From Lentisphaeria bacterium (GTDB lineage Bacteria; Verrucomicrobiota; Lentisphaeria; Victivallales; UBA1829), in NCBI GenBank assembly GCA_017646015.1, contig JAGCNI010000090.1, positions 1-53,478 of the forward strand: a stretch of 53,478 bases of DNA. Reading direction: 5' to 3'. The translations under genes and the position numbers were made by a program. Shown here one piece after another: positions 36,248 to 47,000 of the stretch (its first letter is position 1; every line of letters starts with the position of its first letter). The notes beneath the pieces were generated by a model that worked only from the letters and a program-made list of their open reading frames with translations, had not been told where the DNA came from and did not search any database.

Positions 36248-39200
36248 ATGGGTGAGAGTTTTGAAGCGAGATTGGTAAAATATTCTTCCAAAGAGATCTT
36301 CAAAAAAGCGAAACATCTTCTTCATGGGGGAGAGCTTTTATGTTGTCATGAAACAGCGGCGAAGAGTCTGCGTGCCGTGTTCCGTGATTCCAAAGGGAGT
36401 GTTACGCGTGTTGAAACATTCGGTTTTCCTTATGGCCCTTACCGGGTCGTGTGCAGCAGTTGTGGTTCATTGCAGGGATTGTGTGCCCATGGCAGTGCAG
36501 CTTGTTTGTATCATGCGAAATATACGATCAAAGAAAAAGGAGTCAAAGAGGTTCTGACGGATGCTCCTGCCCAATATGCCGGATTGAAATTTTCGGGGAT
36601 GCCGGAGCTGCTGACACAGGTTCTGACGCCGCAGACGGCGCAGGTGATTTTGACTGCTGATACAGAGTTTCCGCATGTTCCGAGTAAATGGGAACGGATC
36701 ATGTTTACTGTTCGCCTGACCATGTCCGGACGGGAATATACGGGGAATCTGAACAATTTGCGTCAGCTCCATTTCGGAAAGAATCTTGCTGCAGCCTTGA
36801 AGCTGGAAGCATTTCCGTTGCAGGATCGTCAGATCATCCGTTTTCTTGCGATCAATGCCCAACAGGAAGGGACCCGTCTTTCTCTGGATGCGGAACAGAC
36901 GGCGGAATTTTTTCATTGTCTGGTAGGTTTTCAGAATTTCACCCGGTTGGGAGAAAAGGTAGTCGTGCACCGGGAACAGGCGGAACCGGTGGTTGTAGTG
37001 GAACGTGTCAAAGGGGGATGTCTGCTGCGTTCGGCTGTGATCGTAAAAGGTTCACCATTGCCATTGAATGAAGTGAAATTGATTGTGGGCAGGGCAGGAG
37101 CCTGGGTCGGTATGCTGGGTGAATACTGGTGGATCCCGGCGCAGATGGATGTTTCCTGGCTGCGTAACTTTTTGCGTACCACGGTACAAACCTGTGATTT
37201 GAAAGCGGCGAAGATGCTGGTTGCGTCCCAGCGTTTACTGCCGTTTAAATTGATCGTAACGGGGAGTGTGAAAGTTCGTGAGCGGAAAGTGAAACCCTGT
37301 TATCAGGCGTCGTTGACAGAGGATTCTGCATTGGAATTGGAGATTCTGTTTGATTATGGCGGACATCTGTGCAAAGCGGATCAGTCGCGTCTGGCATCAT
37401 CGGGTGGACAGTTCTGGAAACGGAATACGGTTGGGGAAGAACGTCTGATCCAGGAGTTGGTCAATTTCGGATTTGAGATGTTGACCGGACAATCTACATC
37501 GGATGGTGAGACCCGTCTGATTTTGCGTGACCGTGAGGCAGTGGGGACTTTTGTGGATGAACTGATTCCGCAATGGCTTTCTACCGGGCGTGATTTTCTG
37601 ATGAGTTCTGATCTTGCCCGTCTTTGCGGAGATGCGGGACGTCTGATGATCGAAACTGCCTTGACCGGGGAAGATGCTTTATACTATGAATTGACAGTTC
37701 ATCTGAGTGTTGCTTCCAAAGCTGTTTCCTGGCGTGATCTTGTTACTTCAGCGAAAAATAATGAACTTTTCTTTTCTCCGGAGCCCGGTTATTTCATCAA
37801 AGTTCCGAAAGCGTTGCGTCAGTTGGCATCCGCGATGGCGGAGATCGTCCAGACCCGTAAGACACCGGAGGTGGTCGGAGAGGATGGAGTTCCTGCGGAT
37901 GTTTTGCTGCTGCCCCGTGCTGCGGCGGTCTATTGGGCTGAATTGGCGTCGGATATTCCCGGTGCTGTGCCATTGGAATTTCTGCGTTTGAAAGCGGATC
38001 TTGAGTATGCTGCGAAAGAGGCATTGGATGGGAATGGATCTGCTGAAAACAGCCGTTTTGCCGGGAGTCTCCGCAAATATCAGCAGGCGGGGATGTTGTG
38101 GATGCAGTCGCTTGGTCGTCGCGGTTATAATCTGATTCTTGCGGATGAAATGGGATTGGGGAAAACGGTTCAGACTCTTGCGCTGCTTGCCTCTGATCCG
38201 GGTCACAATATGCCGGCTCTGATCGTATGTCCGACCAGTTTGTTGGAAAACTGGGTTCGTGAGGCTGAAAAATTTGTACCAACCAGTAAAGTGCTTGCCA
38301 TTACCGGACCTGACCGGAGTCGTTTGTGGGAGAATGCGTTATTGTATGATATTTGTATCTGCTCCTATGCGTTGATCAAACGGGATGCGGATAAAGTGAT
38401 GAAATTGAAATTCAAATATCTGATTCTTGATGAAGCACAGCATATCAAGAATCCTTCCACCGGCAATTCCCAGATCTGCAAGTCGATCATGGCGGAACAC
38501 AAACTTGTGTTGACTGGTACACCGCTGGAAAATTCTCCGGAAGATCTGTGGTCTATTTTTGATTTTTTGCATCCGGGAATTCTCGGATCGCTGAATTCAT
38601 TCCGTCGCCGTTATATTGCGTGCGGTTCAACTCCGGAACTGCTGACAGAACTTTCCGCCCGGATCGCACCGTTTATTCTGCGCCGGAAAAAAACGGAAGT
38701 CTATGCGGAGATCCCGCCGAAGACAGAACAGCTTTTGTATTGTGACATGGATGATGCCCAGAAGAAGTTGTATGACCGTTTCCTGAGTGAAAGCCGTCAG
38801 CGTTATAACCAGTTGCGTTCAGGAGACAGCCGGATCAGCCGTTTTGAAATTCTTTCCTCGCTGTTGCGGATGCGGCAGGTGTGTTGTGATCCTGCTCTGC
38901 TGCCGGAGGGCGGAGGGATTCGTTCCGCCAAGATGGAACTCTTGAAAGAACTGTTGCTTGAAACGATTGACAGTGGACATAAAGTGTTGTTGTTCAGTCA
39001 ATTTACTTCGCTGCTTGCGATCGTCCGTGAATGGTTGGACAAGGAAGGAATCCGTTATGAATATCTGGATGGTTCCACTCGTGACCGTATGGAGCGGGTC
39101 GATTCATTCAATAACACACCGGAGATCCCGTTATTTCTGTTGAGTTTGAAAGCGGGCGGGCTTGGTTTGAATCTGACCTCGGCAGATACTGTGATTTTAT

Positions 39201-39433
39201 ATGATCCCTGGTGGAATCCGGCGGCAGAGGCACAGGCGGCAGACCGTACCCACCGTATCGGTCAGACCCGGAGTGTGAATTGTATCAAACTTTTGGTTAA
39301 AAATTCGATTGAGGACAAAGTGTTGGAATTGCAGCGTTACAAGGCTGGATTATTCAATGATCTTGTGGAGGCATCCTCCGAAGCAGCGGGTTCCATGACA
39401 CTGGAAGACTTTGAGTTTCTGTTGAAGGAATGA
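36248..39433 (+). CDS. SNF2/Swi2-family DNA translocase with SWIM-like zinc finger
   Basis: This 1,061-residue cytoplasmic protein. Near residue 70 is a Cys/His cluster, CSSCGSLQGLCAHGSAACLY, resembling a degenerate SWIM finger (CxC...CxH). Residues about 610-1061 are the two RecA-like lobes: motif I ADEMGLGKTVQT (about residue 630), motif II DEAQHIKNP (about 727), TGTPLEN, then LLFSQFTSLL, SLKAGGLGLNLTSADTVIL and DRTHRIGQT. These drive ATP-dependent tracking on double-stranded DNA. The middle (about 100-590) is a bacterial SNF2-associated region. GGAGTGGGCG precedes ATG 36248. Bacterial proteins of this layout are often near restriction or recombination genes, but none is seen here. Confidence 0.9.
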   Translation: MGESFEARLVKYSSKEIFKKAKHLLHGGELLCCHETAAKSLRAVFRDSKGSVTRVETFGFPYGPYRVVCSSCGSLQGLCAHGSAACLYHAKYTIKEKGVKEVLTDAPAQYAGLKFSGMPELLTQVLTPQTAQVILTADTEFPHVPSKWERIMFTVRLTMSGREYTGNLNNLRQLHFGKNLAAALKLEAFPLQDRQIIRFLAINAQQEGTRLSLDAEQTAEFFHCLVGFQNFTRLGEKVVVHREQAEPVVVVERVKGGCLLRSAVIVKGSPLPLNEVKLIVGRAGAWVGMLGEYWWIPAQMDVSWLRNFLRTTVQTCDLKAAKMLVASQRLLPFKLIVTGSVKVRERKVKPCYQASLTEDSALELEILFDYGGHLCKADQSRLASSGGQFWKRNTVGEERLIQELVNFGFEMLTGQSTSDGETRLILRDREAVGTFVDELIPQWLSTGRDFLMSSDLARLCGDAGRLMIETALTGEDALYYELTVHLSVASKAVSWRDLVTSAKNNELFFSPEPGYFIKVPKALRQLASAMAEIVQTRKTPEVVGEDGVPADVLLLPRAAAVYWAELASDIPGAVPLEFLRLKADLEYAAKEALDGNGSAENSRFAGSLRKYQQAGMLWMQSLGRRGYNLILADEMGLGKTVQTLALLASDPGHNMPALIVCPTSLLENWVREAEKFVPTSKVLAITGPDRSRLWENALLYDICICSYALIKRDADKVMKLKFKYLILDEAQHIKNPSTGNSQICKSIMAEHKLVLTGTPLENSPEDLWSIFDFLHPGILGSLNSFRRRYIACGSTPELLTELSARIAPFILRRKKTEVYAEIPPKTEQLLYCDMDDAQKKLYDRFLSESRQRYNQLRSGDSRISRFEILSSLLRMRQVCCDPALLPEGGGIRSAKMELLKELLLETIDSGHKVLLFSQFTSLLAIVREWLDKEGIRYEYLDGSTRDRMERVDSFNNTPEIPLFLLSLKAGGLGLNLTSADTVILYDPWWNPAAEAQAADRTHRIGQTRSVNCIKLLVKNSIEDKVLELQRYKAGLFNDLVEASSEAAGSMTLEDFEFLLKE

Positions 39434-39455
39434 TTGTCTGATTGTCGCACACTCT

Positions 39456-39484
39456 TTGCAACGGTATGAATAATACTGTATATT
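39456..39484 (+). promoter_or_regulatory. Predicted promoter for the tandem beta-lactamase-fold genes
   Basis: TTGCAA (39456-39461) and TATATT (39479-39484) are separated by 17 bases, in the 147-base gap before ATG 39581. Confidence 0.55.
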
Positions 39485-39580
39485 TTATGCGGATTTTGTA
39501 TTGCAAACTTGATTTTATCTTCTGATGAATTATTAGTTACTGTATCAGAGAAGAAATGAATAACAGAGGAGATTTGCAAG

Positions 39581-40639
39581 ATGCGTATAGATGAAGCACA
39601 GTTACAGGGGATCCTGGATGATTTTACCGGACGGGGCGAGGAATGCGGTTGTCAGCTGGCAATTTACCGTGAGGGGAAAAAGATTCTGGATATCTGTTCC
39701 GGTCATACCACATCGGAACGGAATGAGAAGGTGACACCTGACACCTTATTTCCGATTTATTCCTGCGGGAAAGGGATTCTTGCAACAGCCATACACATGT
39801 TGGCAGAGAGAGGCGAACTTTCTTATGACTGGAAAGTTTCCGATTACTGGAAAGAGTTCGGTTGTAACGGCAAAGAGAACGTATTGTTGTGGCATATTTT
39901 ATCTCATCGCAGTGGTTTGCATGTGATGCCGCCCGATCTGCCGCCAGCCACCATGGGCGATTGGGATACAATGGTCCGGATCATGGAAGAGATGACTCCG
40001 GTATGGGAACCCGGAACCAAGACCGGTTATCAGGGACTTTCGATCGCATGGCTTGCCGGAGAGGCCGTTTACCGTATGACCGGACGGCGTTTGAAAGATG
40101 TGATTCTTGAAGAAATTTTCAAACCATTGGGTATAGACAAAGATTTTTATTTCGGTACGACTCCGGAAATCGATTTGCGTTGTGCTGATGTGGATATTTC
40201 CGGAATGGGAGATCATCCGAGCTGGTCTAAAATCCATTTTGACTGCATGGAATGCCGTCGTGGTTTTATCCCCTGTTTCAATGGGGTCGCTACTGCCGCC
40301 GCTCTGGCAAAACATTATTCCGCTCTGATCACTGAAACTGATGGAGTCCGTTTTCTGACCGATGAAACATTGAAAAAAGCCACAACTTACTCCCGCTGGG
40401 AGGGACATCCTGCCGCACCGGGAGAATGGAGTACTTTCGGATTGGGATATGTTCTGAAAGGCGAAGGACTCAAGGAAATCTTCGGGCATGGCGGAGCGTT
40501 GGGCTCGGAAGGGCTTGTGCATCTGCCGACACGAACCGCTATTGCTTTCACCAAAAACAAAGACCGTGTGGATCATCCGAACCATGTGATCCGGGATCGT
40601 ATTTCAGATTCTCTCGGTATTTCCAGACGTTTTTGGTGA
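39581..40639 (+). CDS. Beta-lactamase-fold serine hydrolase, first of a tandem pair
   Basis: This 352-residue protein is of the class C beta-lactamase/esterase VIII family. The catalytic SxxK is S61-C-G-K64 (in LFPIYSCGKG); the Tyr motif is YQG rather than YSN (GTKTGYQGLS); the third box is FGHGGALG in place of KTG, as in esterase-like members. No signal peptide is visible, so it is likely cytoplasmic and not an antibiotic-resistance enzyme; carboxylesterase or peptidase activity on a small ester or D-peptide is more likely. It is followed after 24 bases by a close paralogue, so a duplication has occurred. GGAG precedes ATG 39581. Confidence 0.85.
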   Translation: MRIDEAQLQGILDDFTGRGEECGCQLAIYREGKKILDICSGHTTSERNEKVTPDTLFPIYSCGKGILATAIHMLAERGELSYDWKVSDYWKEFGCNGKENVLLWHILSHRSGLHVMPPDLPPATMGDWDTMVRIMEEMTPVWEPGTKTGYQGLSIAWLAGEAVYRMTGRRLKDVILEEIFKPLGIDKDFYFGTTPEIDLRCADVDISGMGDHPSWSKIHFDCMECRRGFIPCFNGVATAAALAKHYSALITETDGVRFLTDETLKKATTYSRWEGHPAAPGEWSTFGLGYVLKGEGLKEIFGHGGALGSEGLVHLPTRTAIAFTKNKDRVDHPNHVIRDRISDSLGISRRFW

Positions 40640-40663
40640 TTCTGTATTTCAGAGAAGGACACT

Positions 40664-41725
40664 ATGAATATTGACAAAGAAAAATTACAGTTGGTCATGG
40701 ATGAATTTACCGCATCCGGCGAAGAATGCGGCTGTCAGCTCGTGATTTATCATCAAGGGAAATTGCAGGTCAATCTTTTTTCCGGTTACACCTCGGAAGA
40801 ACGGAAAGAAGAAGTGAGTCCGGAGACACTTTTTCCGATTTATTCCTGCGGGAAAGCTGTGGCAGCAACAGCGGTTCATATATTGGTACAGCGCGGACTT
40901 CTTTCCTATGAAGACCGTCTTGCCGATTATTGGCATGAGTTTGGCTGTAAAGGGAAAGAGAATGTGAGGTTGTGGCATATTCTGTCTCATCGCAGCGGGT
41001 TGCATAAACTGCCGGATGGAGTGACATTTGAAGATATGGCGGATTGGGAAAAAATGTGTCGTGTCATGGAAGGAATGACACCTGCATGGGAACCCGGGAC
41101 CTTATCTGAATATCAGGCAGAATCGTATGCCTGGCTGTTGGGCGAAACAGTCCGGCGTGCTGTAGGGAAAAGTTTGAAAGAGATCATTACGGAGGAAATA
41201 TTGGATCCACTCGGGATCGCCAATGATTTTTATTTCGGTACAACACCGGAAGCAGAAAAACGTCTTGCTTCAGTGGATTCGACCGATATGCCTGGGAATA
41301 CCAGCTGGTGTGCCGATGTATTCAATACGAAATCATTGCTCCGCAGTTTCACCCCCTCTTTGAATGGAGTATCCAATGCGCTTGCGTTGGCAAAATTTTA
41401 TTCTTCCCTGGTCACAGAAACAGATGGAGTCCGTTTGCTGAATGATGATATTCTCCGCAAGGTGACAGCACTTTGTCGTTGGGAACAGGATCCGATGCCG
41501 CCCAAAGAAGCATGGGCTGTATTTGCTTTGGGATTTATTCTTGGAGGAAAAGATTATGCCGAGTTTTACGGTCATGGCGGAGCTTTGGGCGGAGAAGGGT
41601 TTATTCACCGGGAAAGCGGACTTGCGGTTGCCTTTTTGAGAAACCGTGCATTGCGCAGCGATCCGGATTATCCTGTCCGCAACAGGATCTCCGAGGTGCT
41701 CGGACTTACACCACGTGTCTGGTGA
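40664..41725 (+). CDS. Beta-lactamase-fold serine hydrolase, second of a tandem pair
   Basis: This 353-residue protein is a clear duplicate of the preceding gene: both share GEECGCQL near residue 19, LFPIYSCGK with S61 and K64, then LWHILSHRSGLH and GHGGALG. The Tyr motif is YQA (LSEYQAESYAW). It also lacks a signal peptide. The two copies have diverged across their length, mainly in the second half, so they probably act on different substrates or are under weak constraint. GAGAAGGAC precedes ATG 40664. A terminator shared with the converging esterase gene follows. Confidence 0.85.
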   Translation: MNIDKEKLQLVMDEFTASGEECGCQLVIYHQGKLQVNLFSGYTSEERKEEVSPETLFPIYSCGKAVAATAVHILVQRGLLSYEDRLADYWHEFGCKGKENVRLWHILSHRSGLHKLPDGVTFEDMADWEKMCRVMEGMTPAWEPGTLSEYQAESYAWLLGETVRRAVGKSLKEIITEEILDPLGIANDFYFGTTPEAEKRLASVDSTDMPGNTSWCADVFNTKSLLRSFTPSLNGVSNALALAKFYSSLVTETDGVRLLNDDILRKVTALCRWEQDPMPPKEAWAVFALGFILGGKDYAEFYGHGGALGGEGFIHRESGLAVAFLRNRALRSDPDYPVRNRISEVLGLTPRVW

Positions 41726-41740
41726 GAAATCTTTTTTACA

Positions 41741-41780
41741 ATAACCCCCCGGAATCATACAAAATCTCCGGGGGTTATTT
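41741..41780. terminator. Bidirectional terminator between convergent operons
   Basis: ATAACCCCCCGG (41741-41752) pairs with CCGGGGGTTAT (41768-41778) with one bulged C. T-rich tracts follow on both strands (TTATTT on plus; TTGTAAAAAAG-type sequence on minus). Confidence 0.85.
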
Positions 41781-41793
41781 ATATCCTTTATTT

Positions 41794-44082
41794 TCAGTTT
41801 GTTGCGCCGGGATAGGTCCGGACAGTGGTCTGTTTGAAGAATTCAACCAGGCGGGCATTGCCTTTGATATTTTTGGTAGTTCCGTAATGCCCTGTGCGCG
41901 GATTGGTTGTCATGATTTTTCTGGTGGATGCCGGTAATCCGTTATAAATGGCAAAGACATTGGATGGCGGGCATAATTCATCGGCGAATCCTGTGCAGAA
42001 AAAGACTTCGCATTTGATATTCTGAGCAAAATGGACCATATCAAAATAGGCTGTTTCCCGGAAGATTTCAGGTGTTTCATATTTTTTATCCGTGAACGGG
42101 ATCGGAATTTTCCGTCCGGATGCTTTTCCGTTGAATTCAGCAAAACACGGGACACTGATGATTGCCAATGAGACTTGCGGGTCCAACGCTGCTGCAACGA
42201 TCGTTTGAGCTCCGCCGAGACTGCCGCCCATAACGATCAAATCTTTTCCGTTCCATTCCGGACGTGATTTTGCGAATTCCAAAGCCCGGAGGACGCGGAC
42301 ATATACATCGCGGAAACTCCATTTGTCCCGGTTGTTGATATCTTGATGCGGGTTGAAAAACTTTCTGCATGAATTGATATAGAACTGGCGGTCTTTTCCC
42401 ACGGGAAAACCATGCCATGAAGCTGCCATTCCCAATGCACCGTTTTTAGCTGCCTGAATGGCAAAATCACGATTGGCATCGCACCATGTCCAACTCAGAA
42501 AATCGATTTGCAGCGGCAGAGATTTCTTTTGTGCTCCTGCGGGAACTGCAAGATATGCAGTAACCGGACGGTCAGTCGGAGAGCTTACTTCAACGCCATA
42601 GAGTTCGATCCCCGGTGTTTTGGAGTCCATTTTCCGGATTTTGACATTCATGGGATTCTGTGCAAGGATCGCTTTTTGTTTCTTCCAGAATGCATCGAAA
42701 TCAACAGGTCTTTTGAGAGCAGTTTTGATTTGATCTGCCTCCCAGATCGCTCCGATTTCAGAGAGATATTTTTTTTTCGCCTGCGGCAGACCTTTTCCCG
42801 GATGCTGATAGATTTCTTTCTTCGTGTTCAATACCTGAAACCCGAGATAAAGCCAGCCCGGTTTCTCTGCTTTGTAACGGATCGTGACCGGATCACCATG
42901 GCAGGGGAAATCATATTCTTTGACGATCTGACCTTCCCATTTCAGGACGCAACGCAGGATGCCGTCATTGGCAAGAGCCGGTTTGCCAGCCCGGAAAAGC
43001 TGAGCCGTACAAACCATTTCTTCTCCTTTGCGGTAATACCCGTCGGCATGATTCAGTTTGAGATTCCGCAGTTCAAAATTCTGTACTTTTGCCAGTTCGT
43101 CTTCCCGGGTTAGTTCCATGCGGAAATCTGAAATGACTGCTTCGCCTTTTCCTTTCAGATCGATCGCAGGAAAAATCAGACCCGTCCACGGATTGCACTG
43201 AATACGGAAAGTAAATGTTTTCGGCTGTGGAGTCAGATCAAATACCGGCGTATTGTAAACCATCTGATGCAACCCGGATCGCCAGCCGATCTGATCCACT
43301 TTCTGTTTGTTTTTCTGATGTCGCGGATACGAATGATAGGCATTCAGCCGGATCGCAAGTTTACCTTTTCCGGAGGCTGTGATCGTGAATTTGACAGATG
43401 TTTTGGGTTCAACTGCGATTTTGGGAAGACTGTGACTCCGGAAGAATGAAAGTGTGCAGCCTTTATCTGTGTCGGAGCGCAGGATCACTTTGCCGCCGCC
43501 ATTCTGTACGGAACTTTCATTTTTCCGGACGGTCGGTGTCCAATAGGGGCTTTTTCCTCCGGCAGCAAATTCTGCAAACGAACCGTTTGGATCGATCATT
43601 GTCATTTCGGAAATAAATACTGCCTGTCTCTTTTTTGTATTTTTCAGCTTGAACTCTACGGTGTTTTTTCCGGCATTCAGATGTTCCGGCATGAGAGTTA
43701 GAGTTTTCCGGTTCCATTCGATCACATAGAACGGCGATTTTGCAGAATAGATTTGTTTTCCGTTGATCGTGGCTTGCAGGGTTGCTCCCGGAGCGGTTCC
43801 GCATCCTTCCACATAGAAGAAGAGAGGTGCAGACGGCTTTTGATTCAGAGTGAAATCAGTGGACACTGTATTTTTCTCTGTAAGACGGATTGCAAAACGC
43901 GGCGGACAAGGTCTTGTGACCTGTTCCGGAGCGGAATCTGATTTCAGTTGCAGAACAGAAAAATACTGTGCTGTCTGAGTCGGAATGATTTTTGTCACAC
44001 TGTTTTGCAGCCCATCTTCCTGAGCGTGGAGCATGATGGCTGCGGAAAAGAAAAATGCAAAGAGAAAAGTTGTTTTTTGCAT
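41794..44082 (-). CDS. Secreted acetyl-xylan-esterase-like protein with N-terminal beta-sandwich modules
   Basis: This 762-residue protein has a signal peptide (MQKTTFLFAFFFSAAIMLHA). Residues about 50-345 are two beta-sandwich modules that match the C-terminal modules of the two adjacent DUF4838-type proteins (shared CPPR start, FFRSHSLPK, IRLNAYHSYPR). After a linker domain, residues about 440-755 are an AXE1-family alpha/beta hydrolase with intact triad: S621 in MGGSLGG, D701 in GFADELCPP, H732 in RTGHYG. It probably removes acetyl groups from a polysaccharide. It is the last gene of locus B, 3 bases after the preceding gene, with AAAGGAAATAA in front. Substrate specificity (xylan or another acetylated glycan) is inferred. 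Confidence 0.85.
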   Translation of the reverse strand: MQKTTFLFAFFFSAAIMLHAQEDGLQNSVTKIIPTQTAQYFSVLQLKSDSAPEQVTRPCPPRFAIRLTEKNTVSTDFTLNQKPSAPLFFYVEGCGTAPGATLQATINGKQIYSAKSPFYVIEWNRKTLTLMPEHLNAGKNTVEFKLKNTKKRQAVFISEMTMIDPNGSFAEFAAGGKSPYWTPTVRKNESSVQNGGGKVILRSDTDKGCTLSFFRSHSLPKIAVEPKTSVKFTITASGKGKLAIRLNAYHSYPRHQKNKQKVDQIGWRSGLHQMVYNTPVFDLTPQPKTFTFRIQCNPWTGLIFPAIDLKGKGEAVISDFRMELTREDELAKVQNFELRNLKLNHADGYYRKGEEMVCTAQLFRAGKPALANDGILRCVLKWEGQIVKEYDFPCHGDPVTIRYKAEKPGWLYLGFQVLNTKKEIYQHPGKGLPQAKKKYLSEIGAIWEADQIKTALKRPVDFDAFWKKQKAILAQNPMNVKIRKMDSKTPGIELYGVEVSSPTDRPVTAYLAVPAGAQKKSLPLQIDFLSWTWCDANRDFAIQAAKNGALGMAASWHGFPVGKDRQFYINSCRKFFNPHQDINNRDKWSFRDVYVRVLRALEFAKSRPEWNGKDLIVMGGSLGGAQTIVAAALDPQVSLAIISVPCFAEFNGKASGRKIPIPFTDKKYETPEIFRETAYFDMVHFAQNIKCEVFFCTGFADELCPPSNVFAIYNGLPASTRKIMTTNPRTGHYGTTKNIKGNARLVEFFKQTTVRTYPGATN

Positions 44083-44085
44083 GGA

Positions 44086-47000
44086 TTATTTCCTTTTTAT
44101 ATTATTTGAATTTTTTGTTGTTTTCAATGGCGGGAGGACTTCCATTTTAAAGGAATAAACTTCTGTGTTTCCAGGACCGTCCAACAGAATTGTCGGGAAA
44201 ATCATTCCTGTGGATTTTTCGCACTCGATCACGACCGTATATTCTTTGACCTGAGGAGTCAGGCGGAGATGTTGAGAACGGTATGTTCTGGAATACAAAC
44301 CTGTCTGATACCCGATCGTTTTGATTTTCTGTGTTCCGTTCGGAGCCCGCTGATAGGCATAATATCCATTGAATCCGAGTTGCATATTTCCTTTTCCGGC
44401 AGCCTTGATCGTCATCCTGATCCTTGCAGAGGGGAGGAGTCCTGTTTTCGGGAGATGATGTCCGCGGAAGAAAGAAAACTGCAAAAGACCTTTGATTTGA
44501 TTGCGAAATGTGACTTTTCCGTTTCCGGCAGTGATCTGATTGCCGTTTTTCGGAGCGGGCAGAGTCCATTGAGTCTGCTTGCTGCCATTCGCAAGGTCTG
44601 CAAAATCTCCGGAGGGATCCAAAACTGCGATTTCAGAGATCCTGATTTTTTCTGCAAGAGGTGTTCCCGGAGTGACCGTGATGAGATTCTTGCCTGTTTT
44701 CAGAGAAGAAGCGGGGATCGAGAATCCCATTCTGCCCCATTCATGTTTCGGGAAAAGAGGCTGACCGGAATAGAGTTGTTTTCCATTGACCGCGATTTTG
44801 AAAGAACTTTTCTGTGTGTTTTTTGCATCCAGACCTTCGATACTGAGGATCAGAGGTGCAGACGCTTTCTGTTTCAGTGTGAATTCCGCAGAAACTTTTT
44901 TGTTCAGGATCCGTGCCCAACGGGGAGGACAGCGGTCTGTGAAGAGTTCGGCGGGGGTCGTACCGTTTATGGAATTTGCGGTGAAATAGAATCCTCCGGG
45001 GAATACTTCTGCACCGGTCTGAAAGACCTTTTCCGGCTGAGTCAGGATTTGTGTCATCAGCGGTTCATTTGCCCAGTGCGGAACTGTTTTCGGAATGGTG
45101 AGTCCGGTGATCCCCTGCATCACTGTCCGGGAATCCGGATAGATCAGAATATTGGTGAATGCGCCGGGGAATTCGCGAGCCATCCGGATGTATTCGGAAA
45201 GACGTTTGATGAAAGCATCCAGTTCCGCTTTGTTACGGCAGCTTGCTTTGTTCCAATGGAGCAGATCCTCGATCAGATAGAGGCTTTTTTCGTACAGGAC
45301 CCGTTTTCTGTATATTTTATTGTTTCCGACAGCTTTCAGAGCGTTGTCGAAGAGAACATAGATCCTGTCAAGAGTTTTTCTGTTGAGTCTGGATTGGATC
45401 TGTTCATCGCCGCACCAGATACCGAGATGGTATGGAGCTTTCTGATTCTGTTTGATTTCTGCTTTTGTGTGTTTGGAGGAGGAAGCGAACTGTTCGACCA
45501 GCAGATTGATTTCGTGGATATATTTTCCTGCGGGACCGTAATAATGATGATCGAATTCATACAATGCTTTGAGAGGATCTTCCCCCAGATTCCAGCGTGT
45601 CACCACAAACGGTGCGGCAGGACTGAATCCACGGTATTGGAACATATAGATGTAGGCATTTCCGAATTGAGAAAGATATTCCATGCGTTTAATGAACTGC
45701 AAGGGGCGTACATCGGAATAAGTCATATATCCGAGACGTTCCGGAACTTTTGCCATTTTTCCCCATGCTTTGATTTCATCCATTCCTTTTTTGTTGATCG
45801 TACATTCGACATGCAGTGTGCAGGGGAGCAGATTTGCCCCGAGACAATAGCAGAATGAAATATTGTCATAAAGCGGCAGATTCTTTTTTGGCGGTGCATG
45901 GCGTGTGGCATAGGCGTTGCGGACCAGCCGCATATCCGGACGGACTTTTGCCAGAAGAGGAGCGAACTTATTGGCGAAATCGAACTGGGATTCTGTATTG
46001 CTTTCTCTGCCGTCATTCATTTTGATGCAATCCGGGCAAAGACAATGCGTGGAAGCATCCCCGGTTTCAAAGGTGAGGATCCGGGAGATTGACTGATTTT
46101 TTGCATAATCCAGAAGATTTTTGATCATCAGATCCATTGCTTCCTGATTGGAAAAACAGGGATTGCTGCGGCAGGGGTCACGATGCCCGACACGTCTGCC
46201 GTGTTCATCCATCATGAAATATTCCGGATGATCTTTCAGATAAAGATCCATGGGCAGCAGGATATTGAAGATATGATCATTCTGTGTATTGGCAAGGTGA
46301 TAGTAATCTACATCATTGAGGGTGCTGAAAAGCGGAAGATGACGCCCGCCGTTCATCACGTGCATTGCATTATCTCCGGTAATGGTTCCGTATTTGGGAA
46401 TGACTCTGCGATTGACTGCTGTCAGTTTTTTGACAGAGCCTTGCGGTGGGATCTTCTGACAATCCCGTGTATAGAATGCGCATCCCATTTCTCTCCGCAA
46501 ATAATCAAAGAGAGCCGCAGTGACACTGAATTCATCTGCAACGGTCAATACGATCCCGTTTTTTGTGACTTTCAGCAGCCATCCGGATTTCAATTCCGGG
46601 TCAATGGTAATCGAGAATGCCCCCTGAGCCGGATCGTTGCTGCTGACCATTTCCACCGGCAGAGCTTTTCCAGTCAGTTTCCACATCCAACCCCGCCAGA
46701 GAGCTGTTCCCCAGCGGATGAGATAATGGGCATCTTTTTTCAAAAGGAAACGGGTCAGTTTTCCGCCTTCGGGCAGTTCGATCGAGCCGCCGATTTCCGG
46801 ATAGACTGCATAACAGCGGAAATCGGCGATGCGGTAGGTTGCTCCGGCAGCGGGAAAAATATCAATTCCGCCGAATGCGTAAGGTGTACTGTATTCAAAA
46901 GATTTCCAAGTGTCAGTCGGTTTCATATCATGCCCGGCGATCATGAGTCTGCCCTTGTCAAACATATAACGTCCGATCGCTTTGTATGATGCAGCCGGAG

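Noticed and set aside
39581..41725. Antibiotic-resistance beta-lactamases
   Set aside because: No signal peptide, altered Tyr motif and HGG third box point to esterase-type members of the fold.
44269..45858. 529-codon plus-strand frame inside the second DUF4838-type gene
   Set aside because: It lies opposite a confident gene with signal peptide and conserved domains; no domain or ribosome site supports it.
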